64,000 bases of DNA, from the NCBI GenBank assembly GCA_033675265.1, contig JAUJYZ010000245.1:30001-94000 (forward strand), written 5' to 3'. A program made the translations under genes and the position numbers. The notes beneath the pieces are model-generated. The model ran no database searches. It worked only from the letters and a program-made list of their open reading frames with translations, and had not been told where the DNA came from. Origin of the DNA: Actinostola sp. cb2023 (taxonomy: Eukaryota > Cnidaria > Anthozoa > Actiniaria > Actinostolidae). Shown here piece after piece: positions 1-11,661 of the stretch (its first letter is position 1; each line of letters opens with the position of its first letter).

Positions 1-97
1 TGTATTATTTGACACTCGCAAGCCCAACCTACAAGTTAAATATAGTAAATAATTTAGATCACCCAATTCATTTCACAGATAAATATCTCATCATGCA

Positions 98-243
98 GTT
101 GGGTTGCCTGTGGCAGAACAAACCACAGGAAGCCCATGCGATACTAAATGGTAGTAACCAAATAGAGCAATGATATCATGCACCTTGTAATTGAACTGAG
201 TAAATAAAACAGTTATTTCACACATATGTACATGAATAAACAG
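98..243. repeat. Dispersed repeat, family D copy 1
   Basis: This stretch shares its order of motifs with 15288-15447: a GGGTTGCCTGTGGC block, an ACCACAGGAAGCCCATG block, then an AGTAAATAAAA-AGTTATTTC block and a tail of ATATGT and CATG. The two GCCTGTGG / CCACAGG blocks pair as an inverted repeat, so it is probably a decayed MITE. The flanking 244-1015 holds no gene that I can support. Confidence 0.5.
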
Positions 244-1015
244 AGTTGAGTCAACAATCAATCAATCAATTGACGGGATTTGGGTCGGTTAGAGCCCCAG
301 CGTCCTAAGACAGCTAGTGTTCCGTACTTGATTAAATTACACATTGAACAAAAAAGAAAATCAGCAAAGCATTTACAACAAAAAATTACATTAAGCGCAT
401 AAATTGTAAACAAGAAATGAACTGTCATCGCGATCGGCTTTCGGCCCACTGCGTTGCCCCAAAACCTGATGCAAGTATGTGTGTCTTATGATTGAATTCG
501 TCCTTGTAATGGAATTAGTTTGGGCCGTCATTAAAATACGAACTAGCCGTTTCTAATAGAAAGTGAAGTGCTGCGAGTTGAATTTAGTTGCAAAATGTAA
601 CTGTGAACTTTCATTCTACATTTCAGCAAATGATATGATATATTTTAAAGTTCACTTCTACGTTTGGGCTTCCTGTGCTTCATTGTGGCTTCTGTCATGA
701 AACATGAATTTATTTCGCTTGATAATACACACATCTTCCTTTTCATCACGTTTAATCACAAGCCAGTCTTGAATATTAGTACGTATTACACCGTGTAGAA
801 TATGAGGGAGAAGATTTATGCAGTAGTATTTTAGTCGAACTTGAAACGGTCGATGTGAGGTAAAATAAAGTACATGTATTTACCGTCATCGTAGAACGAA
901 CTTTGACGGCTTCTGCTCCATTAAATTACCTTGAACATATACCAGTAGATGAATAAAACTTAAGAACATCTAGATTATAGATGTGTAGATGACCAGCTAT
1001 TCGTTTGTTTATCAG

Positions 1016-1622
1016 TTCTACCCGACGTAGTCAATCGATAAAAATCGATATCGATTTGCCAATCGATAAATCGGTAAAAATCGATATCCTTGAATTGATT
1101 GATATCGATTTGTATCGATCAATCGGTAAAAATCGATATCACACTTTTTTTCTTTATTATCGATTTTTATCGATTGACGTGATTTATCGTTTTTATCGTT
1201 TTCCTTTTGTGGATCGTTTTGTTTATTAGTGAGGACTCGATCTGAGCTGACTTGCTACATTGAACACCCATATCTACATCTACATATCTTGTTACGTCGG
1301 TAGTATCGTTAATAAATAAAAAGATAATAACAATAAAAATATATATATTGATTTTAGAATAAAAGAAGTTGCAGTTGTCAATAGTAGTTTGGTTTATGCG
1401 TCTCGGTAATTGTACTCTAGGGTCAATCAGATGATATTCAACACATTATTACGCGAAAACAGCAAACCGTTAAAAATCGATAAAAATTGATAAAAATCGA
1501 TATCACACTTTTTTTCTTTATCGATTTCTATCGATTTCCGTTAAAAATCGATAACAATCACTTGATTTTTATCGATTTGTATCGATATCGATTTTTATCG
1601 ATTGGCTACGTCGGGGTTCTAG
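1016..1622. mobile_element. ATCGAT-rich fold-back element
   Basis: The ends are inverted copies of one another: GTTCTACCCGACGTAG on the left matches CTACGTCGGGGTTCTA on the right. Both arms continue into long runs of AATCGATAAAAATCGAT-type sequence. The short ORFs here (1005-1229 and 1487-1675) are only translations of the ATCGAT repeat. No transposase is visible. It looks like a non-autonomous fold-back transposon. Confidence 0.7.
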
Positions 1623-1816
1623 CACCATTATCACGGGGAACTTTTATTTCATCATCCCCCGTACACGGCTGGTAGACAATCTCGCCAAATATTCCTGACT
1701 GTATAGTCGCTATGAACATGTCAAGCTTTCGCTTTCTTTTCCGAGTGTAAGTACAATGCAACCAATAGCTACAAGGAGAACGTATTGTATCACAGCGGCC
1801 GTGTTATTACCACCGC

Positions 1817-3279
1817 CAGGAGCCCATTACTAGGAGCCTCCCTCTAGTAATAGGTTCATACGACATCATTTGCACAAATTGGGCTATTTTTAGATATGCA
1901 AATTTCCGAAGAATTTCAAATTGAAAAATAAAATGGCGGCCAAACGGAAGACGCGAGGACTTGATCCAAAATATTGATATTCTTAATCCATGGAAGTACA
2001 AGTCTATTTTCCCCCTGCACAAGAACGAGACGAACTGTACAATGAATGTATCACATGTATCAATAAACTGACATACTGCCAAAGCGCTTAGTGGCGACTT
2101 TTAGTTTGGCGACTCACGATGTCGCGAAATTCTTCTACGTTCTTCTACCTATCGCTTCATGTTTATTCTTGTTTTATCAACTTTCTTCTGTTGGTTTTTG
2201 ATTCACAATTTAGTCTTCGTAAGAATGAAGCGTTCTCACAGTGCCATTTCGACTCTGATGAAGCAACCATCACCTTCATCATCACTGATATATAGCCGTT
2301 TTCAGTGGACAGCGACGCCAACATAACCAACCACACAAATGTGCACTTTGCTAAAGAACTTCTTCGCCGAAAGATTGTCGAAAAACAACTGAAACTTAGT
2401 TTGAACCGACGAACCGTGCCTTAAAGAGCGGCAAAGAACACTAAAACAAGAGGGTTATCACTGAGTGTATGGCGAAGTTCTTTCGCCAAAGACGACTTCA
2501 GTTCAAAGAAGGCAAGATAACCGGCACTCCAAGATCAGCCGCTGAATAAAAATGCGATAAAATCTTCATCCAGGCCACAGAAAAAGAAGCTACCCTGTAC
2601 CTCACTTCGCTGTTTTAGCTATAGAAGGAACTTTGTGTCAATGTCGAGAATTTTCGACAAAATCCTACTTCAGTTCGTGATTCATTTTGCTGCGTTTCAG
2701 ACAACAAATGCTAATTAGCAAAACACACCGGCGGTTTGGAATATTCATAGCTTGGTTCTCACTGCTAGTCCTGCACAAGTTTAATTAGGTTCTTCGTAAC
2801 ACATTATCCATGATACCAGATCGTTGAATTCCTTCTCAGAAAGAGCAGAAGATGTTCGTTTTTTGGCTGGGTTTTGAACTGGCCTTTGAAGTCTTTGAAC
2901 TAGCTAGCTTTGTTTTTAGACGTTCTCGCACTTGAAGTTTTGATATAAATAATAATACCTGGAGTTAGTTTTTTTGTTGTTTTGTTTTTAATGTTTTCAA
3001 TCGGCATTGTTCTTCCTCGCTTGATGAAGTACTGAAGTCAGACGACAACACTGATCTGCAATTTCACTAGATTCAGATTCTTCACTAGAACTACACGGCG
3101 GTACGCTTTCGGCTGCCATCAGTGTTGAATCTGACGTCAAATTCCTATTGTGTAAGACGCGACATGATTGGTTCATCGCGCGGAATTTATAATGAGTGTT
3201 CTATTTTTAGCTCAATTTGTGCAAATGATGTCGTACAGACCTATTATAGGAGAGGAAGGCTCCTAGTAATGGGCTCCTG
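1817..3279. mobile_element. TIR element of 1.46 kb with a 7-bp target duplication
   Basis: The terminal inverted repeats begin CAGGAGCCCATTACTAGGAG and include a second matching block around GACATCATTTGCACAAATT. The 7-bp direct repeat CCACCGC flanks both ends (1810-1816 and 3280-3286). The interior has no long ORF, so the copy is non-autonomous. The superfamily is not certain; a target duplication of 7-8 bp would fit hAT or a related group. Confidence 0.75.
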
Positions 3280-3286
3280 CCACCGC

Positions 3287-4314
3287 TGATCATAAGTACC
3301 GCACCGAAAATCATCGTGATGTCGAACCACGAGGTCATGACCAGTGACGTCATACTCAGAAATCATCTCGATCGATTCCTCAAAGTCTCGAATCAAGCTG
3401 GATAATAAAGAGCCATTGAAACGCGTCCACACACAACACAGGAAGCCCATGTCCAGATTAGTTTCGCTGCTCGCTTCGCTCGCAGCAATAAAGTGGATAT
3501 CTTGTCGTCCCAGGTTTCGGCAAGATCTTTGTGTAGCTGTACAAATTGTCCTGGCTATTGTTTTTTTATGTAAAAACAGCTACACGAAGACCTGACCCAG
3601 GTTTCTCAGGACCCGCGCCATTTTGTTGTTTGGTCAGTCACGTGACTAAAGTCTTCGCGCGTCGGCCATATTGGATTGCGTAACAAGCCATAATTAATCC
3701 CTACTATCACCCCACACAGTTCGGAGGCTGTATGTCAAAACCAAGGAAATCCCTTCAAGCAGCTGTGTACAGGACCCTATTTTCAAACCACTGACCTAAT
3801 TAGGTCCACGCTACACGATACTTACTCCCTACGTAGATATTTAAATTAGTACAAATGAAGACTAACAAGGAGCTAATCAATACATGTACTTGACAATAGT
3901 ATAATTAGGTACATTCTCTCAGTCTTAATTCAATACTGATTTTCATCAATTGCGGTGTTATTGAAAGTTATTTTTCTTGTGTCTTGCAGCTGTTTGACTG
4001 TCATTGTTTTGCAGTCAATCTCAGAACGAAAACTGATACCAAGCCGAACACCCTGACTCGCTAACAGGGCTAAAATAAAGCAAAGATCGAGGCCTCTAGC
4101 TCACACCTGCATCATTGCAAATAAATACATTTGAAAGCCATCACCGATATGGAAAGCGAGTTTCCCGAAATCTAATTCTTCCCGGTAAACAAACTGCTTA
4201 GTTTAGGGCATAAAAATTTCATGAACTTTCAGCCACTCACGCCGCGCCGTGTACATGCATGTGCTAGTTTTCTGCTCTTGAAGGAGTTCAGTAAAACTCA
4301 TATGTCCTGGTAGC
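3287..4314. other. Intergenic, upstream of the PAN-EGF-F5/8C gene
   Basis: No gene is supported here. A CRE-like TGACGTCA is present near 3347. A partial copy of the family D block (CACAGGAAGCCCATG) lies near 3435. The short ORFs at 3244-3450 and 3344-3595 overlap each other on opposite strands and match no recognised domain. The promoter of the downstream gene should lie in this interval, but I cannot point to a TATA box. Confidence 0.5.
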
Positions 4315-7300
4315 ATGGATGTGATCTCTGCTTTGGCTTGCTTGGTTTGGATACTTTCATGTTATTTCATTCAAATCAAATGTCAAAATACTGAGGTTAT
4401 TGAATACAGTGCAGCCAACACTTCTCTCTTCTACGATAGAAAACATGGTGTGAGTTTTGCCAAGTTTGTCAAAATAGAGAAAAAGATCTTGAGAGTAACA
4501 CCGATTAAAGTCCTGCATGTCAAGACTGAAAAGATTTGCTCGTCACGTTGTGCAGAAAATCTCAATTGTAGGTCAATCAACTTCGCTCAATCCAATGGAC
4601 AGTGTGAGTTGCTTGATACAGACATGTTCCAACTGAAGCTCTATCTGAGAAACAGCCAAAACTTCAACCACTTTGCTATCAAGGTAGGACTGAGTACGGT
4701 TTGAACAAGAAAACCTTCAAAACTATCATAATATTTGTCAATTATGTTGTGCTATCGACGTCAGTGTCGACATTTTACGTTGTTCAATGTACAAAAAGGT
4801 TTAGTACTGACTGACTAATTATTTTCATTAGGAGTCTGAGAAGCAATAAGGGTTTATCATGTAATTTCAAAACTCACCTGAGGACAAAAAAAATGATAAT
4901 CATAGCGGGAATTGAAAGAGCTCGTTGAAATTAGTAAAAATGTGAAGTTTGGAAAAGATCGCTTCGATCACAAATTAGCCATTACCTAAACGAGCAGGAG
5001 ACTGGGAACGAGTTTATTAGAGTTAATGCAATTACGAAATTAAGTTGATGACATGAAACAGCATGTTGAAATTAGCATCTGTGCAAAGTGTGATGTGATT
5101 TGAGCGAATTCTGTCAGAATTATAAACTTTGAAATTGTGTTGTCCAGCCAAAATTTTACAGTGAATGTATGGTTTGGCCATAGTTAGTAGAGGGAATGGT
5201 TGGGAAGCCTTTTGTTATATTTCTTTATTCTAGTCCTAATGTCATTATGATGTTGAACGAGTCCTGACCGTGCACAATGTTTCTTCAAATTCATTAGAAA
5301 ATGGCTAAATGAATGAACCCAAATGTTCTCTATTGGATTACTTATTTAAATATTCTAATATATTTCATTTTGAATTAGAATATATCGCACAAGCAGCCAA
5401 AAGAAACGTTTGGGTTCAGTTGCTCAACCATAGCAAATTAAGGCAAAACAATGACAAAACAAAAGATTTGTGCACGGTCACGGTTGAAAAAAACGAACAA
5501 AAACATATAACAAAAGGTTTCCCAACCTCAGGTGGTTTAAGGCTTGGCTTTTTAGAGCAACATGTAAAATCACATTTTTTACAATATTTCTATGCATATA
5601 TAACGAATAATTATAGTGTTTGGTCCTTAGGAGGTAATTAGGTTTTGTAATATTTTAAGCGAAATTATGTTAATTTCTAAGGGTCACGTGACCTTAAAAT
5701 GAGAAAAAGAGAAATTGAAAATGGGGAGTACAGAGACTTTTCTTAGAATAATAAAATAGGTGTCATTTTGATGATGTTTGAAGAGGTCTTCCTAAGTTAG
5801 CCTTTGATGGTTGTCCCCAGCTAAACGGTAAAGAGAAAAATGAGAATATATAATTTTCAGCTTGGTCACGTGACCTATTTTGTCAATTACAGTCAACTCT
5901 CTCGTAAGCGGACACCCTCGGGAATTGAAAAAAGTGTCCGTTAGTAGAGCTGTCCGCTTATGAGAACTATTCCCGTAAGCGGACACCAAAGAAAAATAGG
6001 GTGGATGTCCGCTTACGGGAGAGTTAATTACGTTTTAATCGGTAGAGAAAAATAGCAACTGAACCGTACACCTTGCTTCCCCGCGAACAAATGGAGATTT
6101 GACAAAACCGATCCCCACTGTTCTGTTGCTCTGTAAAAGGTCATATTTTTGTTGATTTATTGCAAATTAAAGACAAATTCCATTGCCGAAAGTCCATTAT
6201 TATATGATGTGTCCGCTTACGAGAGAGCGTAAACAAAAGAAAAATCCATTTTTCATTTTCAAAAGTGTCCGCGTCCGCTTACGAGAGAGTGTCCGCTTAC
6301 GGGAATGTGTAAATACAGAGTTTGACTGGGAGGTAAAATGGGGATTTGAAAAGGTGTCCGTAAGTAGAGCTGTCCGCTTACGAGAGTGTCCGTTAGCGGA
6401 GAGTTGACTGTATCTCCAAAACTAACAATGATGGACAACGAGCAAAGGCTATTTTGGAAAGACCTATTCAATTGTCCTTATTTAATACACAATCTATTAT
6501 TCTAAGAAAAGTCTCTGTACACCCCATTTTTTGTTGAGTCTTTCGTACATTTGTGACCACGTGGTTTGTCACGTGATACGGCATGTCCAGTAGTTACCAT
6601 ATAATATGATTCAATAATTCAAAAATTGTGATTTTATGCTAATTAGTCTCTCAGCCAAGCCTTAAACCACCTGAGACCAGTCCCCTCTACTAACTAGATG
6701 GTTTGGCTGGACAACGTCAAAAATTTACAGAGTTTGTATAGGAAAATAGCCGGACATCTTTGATGCCCTCTAACATCGTCAATATTAAGCCGAAGTTCAC
6801 CACACTTTCCAGACTAGCTAAGTTTGATCTGCTCTCTCGGAAAATGATGCCCACTTTTGCTAGTTTCTTATTGAATTACTTTTACGGACTTGGTCCCAGT
6901 CCCCTGCTCGTTTTGGTAATGGCTAATTGCGACTGAAGATATGAATTTTCAAAAATCGAAATTTTATATGAAAACCTTTGGAAATAAATATACGCTTGGA
7001 GGCAACAAAGTAGCCTCCTCCGCAGGCATCACTACGGGTACATCACTCACTGTACGGGAGATTTTTGGGTTCCGTTTGGTCTTGGTCTTCGGCCTCGCAT
7101 ATGTTAGTAATGCAACAAAGGTTTTCATACAAAAGTTCGAGTCAGCTTTTTGTAAATTAAAAGGCATATCTTCGCAATTTTGTATCGATCTCAGTTCCAG
7201 ACTTCACATTTTTACTAATTTCAACGAAGTCTTTCCAGTTATAATATTAAATCATTTTTCAGTTGTCCTATGTTTCCTCACAGGTAGCCCCAAGGTATCG

Positions 7301-9511
7301 AGCTGTATATAAGGCTTTGTATGGGACCTAATTAGGCTCTGGTCTGATAACTCCGTAAATAATAAAGCCAATGAACTCTACACTACAGGAAGGTTAGAGT
7401 TCATTGGCTTTATTATTTACGGAGTTATCGACCAGAGCCTATAAGGTCCCATACAAAGCCTTATATACAGCTCAATACTGCAAGCCTCTCATAGATACCT
7501 TGGGCTACCTGTGGTTTGAGTAACGTATTTTCTCTCTTTTTATTGTCCTATCAAGACCAAATGTTTGGATTTCCCTTGCAAATGGGGAATTTGCATTGCA
7601 TTCTACAACAACGACACTTTCACATGCAAATGCAGGAAAAACTTTTATGGGGATTATTGTGAGAAACGTAAGTACGCTCAGTGAAACTTATATTGTAAAT
7701 GTCAAGAGAAAACTGATGATTTTCTCTTGGAAACGGTCTAATTTATGATAACTTGAAAGGTCAAAGGAAACGACGAAGATGTTTTAGATTTCATGGAGTG
7801 ATGCGGACAGTTTAGCACAATCTTCATTGTGGAAAGATGTTGTGGGCTCAACTACCCTGCTAGCAGAGGTCTTTTCATTCCTGTACTTCTTTCCTTTTCT
7901 TTTGAAGAGACTAATTAGCCCAGAGAAAATTCCCTCTGCTCGCAGGGTAGGGCTCAACAAGGTGATTGATGCAACATCGCCGTAGCAAGTCGCGTTCCGA
8001 GTCACACCACATTACCACATTTTCAGCCCACAATAGAGTACCGAAGTGATGACGTCATAAAAATTTCGTATTAAATAACGTCATAACAATTTCGTATTAA
8101 ATAACGTTTATTGTTCATGTTGATTAAATGGTTTCGATATGTATTTTTTTCTCTGGGTATTATATTTCGCGTGTTTAAAGTCCGCGAACCATTTTTTTCG
8201 CGAGGCTTTAATTTCGTGTCTGTCTGCCCGTCTTTCTTCAACATGAGTTGTCCGTTCGTCTGTCTGCTTATTTACTGGTCTAATGCAGTATATCGTGCCA
8301 CGAGACGGTCTGTCTTTCAGTAGGGTTGACCACTTTCAAGACGTAAATGATTGTAGCGGCGGGGCTACGTAAATATTTGGTGTAGTAGGTAATGTCGATC
8401 TTCTGTTTCAACGCGGACTTTGAACTACACTATTACGAGTTCGAGTTTTCTATGAGTCAATAGTCAACGAGGCGCGAACGAGAACGAGTAGTCTACTGTT
8501 TTAGTAGAAGCCAACTAACCTTCGAACCGAGACTTCGAATTTATCAAATATTTATGGATTTTTCACTTTGTTTTTGTTCAAAACGCTGGCTTTTTCGCTA
8601 CTCACTATATATCACGCAATAGATAGTGAGTACGTTAGCCAATCAGATTGCAGGATTCGTGATAGTATGCTAGCTGGTTTCCGGCTACTAATATACATTA
8701 AGAATCCGGTGAAGCCATAAAACACAACGAAACACGAGATATTCGACATGGAACACAATACAAACACTTGTTGAGGGAAAGCCTCAATAATTTAATGATT
8801 TTATCTGCAGATTGTGGGAAGCCCTTGGGAATGGAAGATGGACGGATTTCCGATGGTCAAATTACAGCCTCCTCGTACTGGGACAGCAATTCAGCACCAC
8901 AATACGGAAGGCTTAACACAACGTTCGGTGATGGTGCTTGGGCACCCTCAGTCAGACGCGCCGGAGAGTACTTACAAATTGATCTCGGTACAAGGCATTT
9001 CATAACTGCAGTAGCCATCCAGGGAAGACATAACAACCCAGCTCAGTGGGTTACTAATTACACACTGCAGTATAGTGATATTGGTAATCAGTGGAAGAAC
9101 TATGTCTTCAAGAACAAAACAATGGTGAGCAATAAAAAGTCCAAACTCAGTGGAATCAATTGCAACGTAACGTATTAGAGAGTTTTTAAAAGTATCACGT
9201 TTTACGTAAACGCCAAACGGCGTCAGATTGACTTTTGAATTTCGCTTTAAAAACGTCAAATAAACGGGTCAAACGGGGAAAACCCCCAAATGAATACTTA
9301 TGTTTTTAAGAACGAGAAAATGACCTCATTTACGTCTAAACGCGAAAGGATAGAGAGCAAACGCAGCAAAACCATGATCACGTGTACAGTTTTGACGTTT
9401 GGCGTTCGCAGTAAACGTGATGCTTAAACTCTCTATTATCGCTTCGTTGGTAGTATAATGTACCGGTCAAATCGAAGCTTCAACACCCCCCCCCCCCCCC
9501 CCCCCCCCCCG

Positions 9512-9544
<33 letters not shown>

Positions 9545-11606
9545 ACCGGGCAAACCCCGGGCATTTGAACTTTTGGATTTTGGGTTGTTCAAATTCCCCT
9601 CCCCCTGACCAAAAAGTCGTTCAAATGCCCCACCCCAGGGTCATTTTAGGCGTTCCGCCACTATACTCCCGCGACATATAGCTAGTAGTCCAATCAGCAC
9701 AATATAGTTTTTAGTAACAAATAGAAATAGAAACACCATTTCCGAAGCATTAGGTAAACGAATGTAAACTTGTATTATATAAATTCTTATGGCCTGTGAA
9801 AGGTCGTTGAAGCGAAAAAGTGACTACGTCGAGACAACATGCTCGTCGAGACACGAACATCAAGTGATATACATTTGTAAGTTAGTACTAGAAATTTCTA
9901 TGAGAAAGTGAAGTGCTGCGTTCGCAAATCGAGTAGAACATCTGAAATTTAAGAGGAAATGCACTTCTACACCACTACAAATATTTTTAAATATTTAAAA
10001 TCCAATAAGAACTGTACTAGAAGTAAATCATAGATTGTTTTGAAGGGGACGCTAAAGGTAAGTCTGCTTTTCCTCGAATATTATCATATCAACCCACAGG
10101 TAGGATGTTACTAATACAAGGAATGGGGAATGGGGAATGGGGAATGGGGAATGGGGAATGGGGAATGGGGAATGGGGAATGGGGAATGGGGAATGGGGAA
10201 TGGGGAATGGGGAATGGGGAATGGGGAATGGGGAATGGGGAATGGGGAATGGGGAATGGGAATGGGGAATGAGGAATGAGGAATGGGGAATGGAAGACTG
10301 GGGACGAGTGGTCAGCGGTAGTTGCCTTTAAAAGTGTCATGGCTGCTGTTACTGCTGTTACGAAGTCCTTGTGTGGAGTATATTTCGTGAGAAATATAAA
10401 AATATCGGTTTAAAAGTTCATGTCCAACTAGAATACATATGCATATATTGTATTATCTTCTATTAAATTGGGTTGTAGTTTTTTTATCGTTCCATTGCAT
10501 TGGTTGGAGATCAATCACATACAAGATCAAGAGAAGAGGGATCGTGACGGAAAGTATAACTTTCGGTATTTGGCTCTGTATTCAGCCAGTGACTATTCAG
10601 TATATAATTGAATTAAATTGAATTTAGTTACTTTTTAAAAGGAGTTATATTTGCACCTATTAGACACAAAAGCCAATGACACTCACTTGGAAATATTAAA
10701 CAAGTTTATTCAGAGTTAAGCTTATTAAAAACTTAAAGTGCCTATCACCCCTGTGACATTGTTTTAAAAATCTATTCAATATAAGCTGAATAGTTGGTGG
10801 GTTCAGTATTTTGTGATTTGAACCTTGCGTTTATGAGTTATAGAGGTTTGAAATCTCAATATGCAAATTTGATGACGTCTACTAAGACTTCATTTATTAT
10901 ACAAAAACGTGCGCTCTTGTGCTGATTACTGACATTTGAAAACTTACAGAATGTTTTCACAGTCTTTATAAATGATTTTATAACTTTTTCCCCATTTCAA
11001 AAAATAAGCTCTTCTTGAAAAAGTCTAAATAAGTTATGGCAAATTCCTGGGTTGACGTCATCAAATTTGCATATTGAGATTTCAAAAACCTCTATAACTC
11101 ATAAACGCAAGGTTCAAATCACAAAATACTGAGCCCACCACTATTCAGCTTATATTGAATAGATTTTTTAAAGAATCTCACAGGGGTGATAGGCACTTTA
11201 AGCTTACATTAATAGTCTTCATACTGAATGTTAAGTTTTTCACTGAACTGTACAGTTATGTAAAGCTAGCACATAAGTGTGAGCACTGTATTACATTGTA
11301 TATTTGAATTTAAAATTTAAAATTAAAAAAACTCAAGATTACATATAAAATTGGTATCAAAAATTAATTGCATTCCTATATAATCAACAACAAAATCAAA
11401 TAAAAATCATAAAATGCATCTGTATGCTGAGTAATGTGAACTAGAATAAAATATAACTACAACAGTAATCAAACATCAGGATGACTTGTTATACTGAATA
11501 GTGCAACGTCTATACTGTACGTCTGGATGATTTCTCACATTATCATTGTCGAGTCAACATGATATCAGTTTTTAAATTGTGTTCTACATGTAGCAAATAA
11601 ACCCCA

Positions 11607-11661
<55 letters not shown>

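Larger units (their letters stand above)
4850..7260. mobile_element. Family B fold-back element, copy 1, split by a later insertion
   Basis: The left part (4850-4976) and right part (6925 to about 7260) together match the intact copies at 29792-30158 and 48281-48649. Shared blocks are GGGTTTATCA-GTAATTTCAAAACTCA, GAGCTCGTTGAAATTAGTAA, and TTTTCAAAAATCGAAATTTT with its reverse complement. The right end is decayed and the loop carries extra sequence. The element is broken by element C and its AATT duplication. Confidence 0.75.

Noticed and set aside
5309..5641. 110-codon ORF as a possible transposase fragment
   Set aside because: It lies in an arm of fold-back element C, shows no catalytic motif, and its right part is simply the inverted-repeat sequence found again near 6655.
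10024..10056. A 24-bp candidate microexon (after CATAG, before GTAAGT) for the PAN-EGF-F5/8C gene
   Set aside because: Its length keeps phase 0, so it cannot solve the phase mismatch with the last exon, and the peptide does not fit the F5/8C alignment.
10089..10340. ORFs of PHSPFPI or GNGEWGM repeats
   Set aside because: Produced by the GGGGAAT heptamer array on both strands.
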